Below, piece after piece: positions 42,598 to 44,942 of a DNA stretch of 44,942 bases. A program made the position numbers and the translations under genes. Below the pieces are notes generated by a model, which saw only the letters and a list, made by a program, of their open reading frames with translations, searched no databases and was not told where the DNA came from. This stretch comes from Lachnospiraceae bacterium (GTDB lineage Bacteria; Bacillota; Clostridia; Lachnospirales; Lachnospiraceae), in NCBI GenBank assembly GCA_015057405.1, contig SVEK01000026.1, positions 1 through 44,942 of the forward strand, read 5' to 3'. Position 1 is the first letter of the stretch. Every line of letters starts with the position of its first letter.

Positions 42598-44217
42598 TCA
42601 CTTTTTGTGTTTAAGTGCTTTAAAATCTTTTTCTGCTTTCTCCAACTTACTTAAATTCGTAACATATCTTTTTTGATTTCCACTCAACTCTTTATAACAC
42701 TGTCTTATCCTTGGAAGAAACTCTTCAAGAATGAGCATTCTGTCCTTTTTTATCTCACCAATTCTATCTATAGCATCCACAACAAATAACGCAATCTCTT
42801 CATCCGATTGTTCTGTTATTTTGGTAGACTCAGTTCCGGGAAGCTCATAACAAATTACAGCTGTGCCTTTTTCGACTTTGTCATATATTTTTGCTGCCAC
42901 CTTAAACGGAAGATTAATACATCCGTGCGAACCGCCTCCCCTGTACAACGAGGCTCCGAACTTATTACGCCACGTTGCATCATGAAGTCCTATATTACCA
43001 TTAAATGGCATCCAATATGATACCGGTGTCTCATAATCTTCGCCAACCAAAGTGGCATCACGTTCTTTATAAGTTATCCCGTAAACACCCTCCGGAGTTT
43101 TTCTGTCTTTTGTATTTTTTCCTGACACAAAATCTGATTCAAGTACCAATTTCCCTTTTTTATATAGAAACAAATGCTGAGCGGTCAAATTAATTTCAAC
43201 ATAAGTATCACCGTAATCCTGCTTTCCGTATTGAGCCGCTTTTTGGTAATATATCGGCTCACGTTCCGTAACGGTTCCTTTTTTTATCAACTTCATCAAT
43301 TCCTTAACCTCAGCATCTCTGTTCATCCACCAGCCATAATCACCAATATCTATGACAACAGATTCCCCATATGAGGTTTCAAATGTTCTGCTCCTAAATA
43401 TAGTGTCATATTTTGCCCCTATACCATTAACAAATTCTCTAACTTTGTCTTCCTTTAATGTTGCAGTTCCATTTTTTTTAATATTCATCCATTCATATAT
43501 AATATCACCATCGATCACAACATCATCTTCGCCAAAATGATATGTAATCTGAGAATTTACGAATTGATTCAATTTTTTTGCCCTGGAAACTATTTTTTTA
43601 TCGGTTGAATATACTTTTGGATTAATATAACAATCATTTTCTTCAGCACTAATTTTATCATCCAACTTAACTAAAGATTCACTAATCACATCCCTGAATA
43701 CCTGTTTGTCAATAAAGGTTCCCATTATTTCAGGAATAATTTCAAAACCTATACCGGATTTATAATCAGCCACATAGGAATCCTCCGGCTTAATCATTTT
43801 GCTTTCATCCAAACAAGTCATTGAATTAATCTTTTCACCAAGAAGTTTTTCGTTATATATTATATCAAATTCATTCTCAACAACAGTCTTCTTAAATAAT
43901 TGTATTGGCCACGCGAAACAATTTTGATTGGCAATAAGATTGTCACAATAATCATTCAATACCAATTCCAATCCTACTTCATTACTTGTTATAGTTTCAA
44001 CATTACCGTCTCTAAGTTCTACATTGAGAACATACTTATGCAATATACTGCTAATCTTTTCTTCAGCTGTTTCAGCCGTACACGACGAAATATTTACATC
44101 CTTAAACCATGTATTGCACATAATTCGTCCGCTATAAAATAAAGCAATTCCCAAATAAATTCCTAACAACAATATAATACCGGAAATTGCTATAATAACT
44201 ATTTTTTTATTCTTCAT
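42598..44217 (-). CDS. Membrane-anchored L,D-transpeptidase (YkuD domain)
   Basis: Protein of 539 residues with one N-terminal membrane segment (IVIIAISGIILLLGIYLGIA) and the rest outside. The middle part fits the peptidoglycan-binding PG_binding_4 repeats found in Gram-positive L,D-transpeptidases (NEVGLELVLNDY, YVADYKSGIGFEII, RTFETSYGESVVIDIGDYGWW). The catalytic YkuD domain has GLHDATWRNKFGAS and SHGCINLP with C433. Such enzymes make 3-3 crosslinks in peptidoglycan. After the YkuD domain there is an unusual charged helical tail of about 80 residues ending KALKHKK. It has GGAGG and its own promoter. Confidence 0.93.
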   Translation of the reverse strand: MKNKKIVIIAISGIILLLGIYLGIALFYSGRIMCNTWFKDVNISSCTAETAEEKISSILHKYVLNVELRDGNVETITSNEVGLELVLNDYCDNLIANQNCFAWPIQLFKKTVVENEFDIIYNEKLLGEKINSMTCLDESKMIKPEDSYVADYKSGIGFEIIPEIMGTFIDKQVFRDVISESLVKLDDKISAEENDCYINPKVYSTDKKIVSRAKKLNQFVNSQITYHFGEDDVVIDGDIIYEWMNIKKNGTATLKEDKVREFVNGIGAKYDTIFRSRTFETSYGESVVIDIGDYGWWMNRDAEVKELMKLIKKGTVTEREPIYYQKAAQYGKQDYGDTYVEINLTAQHLFLYKKGKLVLESDFVSGKNTKDRKTPEGVYGITYKERDATLVGEDYETPVSYWMPFNGNIGLHDATWRNKFGASLYRGGGSHGCINLPFKVAAKIYDKVEKGTAVICYELPGTESTKITEQSDEEIALFVVDAIDRIGEIKKDRMLILEEFLPRIRQCYKELSGNQKRYVTNLSKLEKAEKDFKALKHKK

Positions 44218-44249
44218 GAAATTACCTCCGAAACGATATTTCTTATTTT

Positions 44250-44278
44250 AATATATGCACGTATAAAAAACAATACAA
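44250..44278 (-). promoter_or_regulatory. Sigma-A promoter of the L,D-transpeptidase gene
   Basis: TTGTAT (44278-44273), 17-base spacer, TATATT (44255-44250) on the minus strand. Confidence 0.72.
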
Positions 44279-44302
44279 GTTATTTGGAAAAAGATTTTAC
44301 AA

Positions 44303-44338
44303 AACAAAAAGCCCATGTATCATAAATACATGAGCTTT
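44303..44338 (-). terminator. Terminator of the rRNA/tRNA operon
   Basis: Thirteen-base arms (44308-44320 and 44326-44338) pair with wobbles around TTATG; on the minus strand followed by TTGTTTTG just after tRNA-Asp. Confidence 0.87.
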
Positions 44339-44340
44339 AG

Positions 44341-44414
44341 CGACCCAAAGGGGGCTCGAACCCCTGACCTCCGCCGTGACAGGGCGGCGCTCTAACCAAC
44401 TGAGCCACTGGGCC
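44341..44414 (-). tRNA. tRNA-Asp (GTC)
   Basis: Full cloverleaf of 74 bases: acceptor GGCCCAG/TTGGGTC, D-arm GCTC..GAGC, anticodon loop CTGTCAC (GTC) and T-loop GTTCGAG. CCA is not encoded. Confidence 0.95.
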
Positions 44415-44430
44415 ATATCATTAAATTAAG

Positions 44431-44504
44431 TGGACCATCAGGGACTTGAACCCCGGACCGACCGGTTATGAGCCGGTTGCTCTAACCAACTGAGCTAATG
44501 GTCC
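44431..44504 (-). tRNA. tRNA with CAT anticodon (Ile2 or elongator Met)
   Basis: Cloverleaf of 74 bases: acceptor GGACCAT/ATGGTCC, anticodon loop CTCATAA (CAT), T-loop GTTCAAG, discriminator A. The GGACC acceptor and GGCTCATAACC arm resemble the lysidine-modified tRNA-Ile2 of Firmicutes, but elongator Met cannot be excluded. Confidence 0.9.
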
Positions 44505-44508
44505 AAAG

Positions 44509-44581
44509 AGCCGACAAACGGACTTGAACCGTTAACCTGCTGATTACAAATCAGCTGCTCTGCCAATTGAGCCATGTCGGC
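44509..44581 (-). tRNA. tRNA-Thr (TGT)
   Basis: Cloverleaf of 73 bases: acceptor GCCGACA/TGTCGGC, anticodon arm GCTGA-TTTGTAA-TCAGC (TGT), T-loop GTTCAAG. Confidence 0.95.
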
Positions 44582-44594
44582 ATACCCAATTTTT

Positions 44595-44676
44595 CGTAGC
44601 TGATTTGTAATCAGCCTGCTCTGCCTACGATTATCTCACTTCGCTCGCTAATCATCACGAATTGAGCCATGTCGGC
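44595..44676 (-). pseudogene. Rearranged tRNA-Thr relic
   Basis: The first 17 bases of tRNA-Thr (44676-44660) are repeated exactly, then a 34-base foreign segment (44659-44626), then the next D-arm bases GGCAGAGCAG (44625-44616), then the anticodon stem-loop in inverted orientation (44615-44599). The rest of the tRNA is missing. It lies between intact Thr and Asn tRNAs. Confidence 0.8.
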
Positions 44677-44681
44677 ATAAG

Positions 44682-44753
44682 CTCCCCGAGTAGGGCTCGA
44701 ACCTACAACAACTCGGTTAACAGCCGAGTGCTCTACCATTGAGCTATCGAGGA
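44682..44753 (-). tRNA. tRNA-Asn (GTT)
   Basis: Cloverleaf of 72 bases: acceptor TCCTCGA/TCGGGGA, anticodon loop CTGTTAA (GTT), T-loop GTTCGAG, discriminator G. Confidence 0.94.
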
Positions 44754-44832
44754 TTATCTATTTACAACCATACCTTAAAAACTACACACTGTCAATCATT
44801 TGTTTCCACATCACGCTTCAAACCTGCCTCTT

Positions 44833-44942
44833 GGTCAAGCCGTCGACCTATTAGTAACAGTCAGCTACATACATTACTGCACTTCCACCTCTGTCCTATC
44901 AACCTCGTCGTCTTCAAGGGGTCTCTCGGAGCTTATAGCTCC
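44833..44942 (-). rRNA. 23S ribosomal RNA, 3' end (partial)
   Basis: The minus strand ends with the conserved 23S tail: GTTGATAGG, then TACTAATAGGTCGA-like sequence (here TTACTAATAGGTCGACGG) and CTTGACC. The gene continues beyond the window. The 79 bases between it and tRNA-Asn are too short for a 5S gene. Confidence 0.93.

Noticed and set aside
44754..44835. A 5S rRNA gene next to 23S
   Set aside because: The gap is too short and shows none of the conserved 5S stems.

Overview
The window looks like a chromosome segment of a low-GC, Gram-positive gut or rumen anaerobe of the Clostridia, most likely a Lachnospiraceae relative. The evidence is AT-rich DNA, strong AGGAGG ribosome sites, sigma-A promoters with 17-bp spacers, large secreted proteins with Thr/Pro-rich linkers and Lys-rich C-terminal modules, and teichoic-acid-type polymerases. 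No plasmid, phage or CRISPR signature is seen. Nearly all genes lie on the minus strand; only two (12275-12739 and 27036-29312) are on plus.

Layout. 1-6616: a very large secreted protein (cut by the window edge) downstream of a LytTR response regulator and a GHKL (AgrC-type) kinase. 6709-9604: a metal-resistance operon (free HMA protein, P1B-2 ATPase, CadC/SmtB-type repressor) with a 44-bp palindromic operator over its promoter and three 36-bp repeats between its first two genes. 9655-12054: a palindromic dispersed repeat, a terminator and a secreted leucine-rich-repeat protein. 12275-16685: a staygreen-family gene overlapping tail-to-tail with an extraordinary 1149-residue protein that joins a Clp-type AAA+ module, a receiver-like domain, and an FtsH-type AAA+ plus M41 zinc protease without membrane segments; a YbjN-domain gene precedes it under a strong promoter. 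16723-19003: a secreted SGNH (DUF4886-type) protein and a truncated SLC13 transporter.

19144-29312: a cell-envelope block. One operon encodes an acyl carrier protein, a DltD-like SGNH protein, an MBOAT acyltransferase and an adenylate-forming ligase, an arrangement that parallels dlt but with a ligase that does not look like DltA. Two TagF-like glycerophosphotransferases are transcribed divergently beside it, so the operon probably acylates a teichoic-acid-like or other surface glycan. 29313-29885: two more copies of the dispersed repeat. 29886-33798: a NitT/TauT-type ABC importer and a LysR regulator. 33844-42483: a tight operon of GH43, GH59 (galactocerebrosidase-like) and GH2 enzymes, probably for beta-galactoside-rich glycans. 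42598-44217: an L,D-transpeptidase. 44305-44942: the tail of an rRNA operon read on minus, 23S then Asn, a broken Thr relic, Thr, CAT-anticodon and Asp tRNAs, with no 5S gene between 23S and the tRNAs.

The best candidate for an undescribed system is the YbjN / Clp-receiver-FtsH fusion pair. The Dlt-like operon with an unusual ligase, the rearranged tRNA-Thr relic and the covarying dispersed repeat also deserve attention. All functions are inferred from sequence motifs read by eye; no database search was run.
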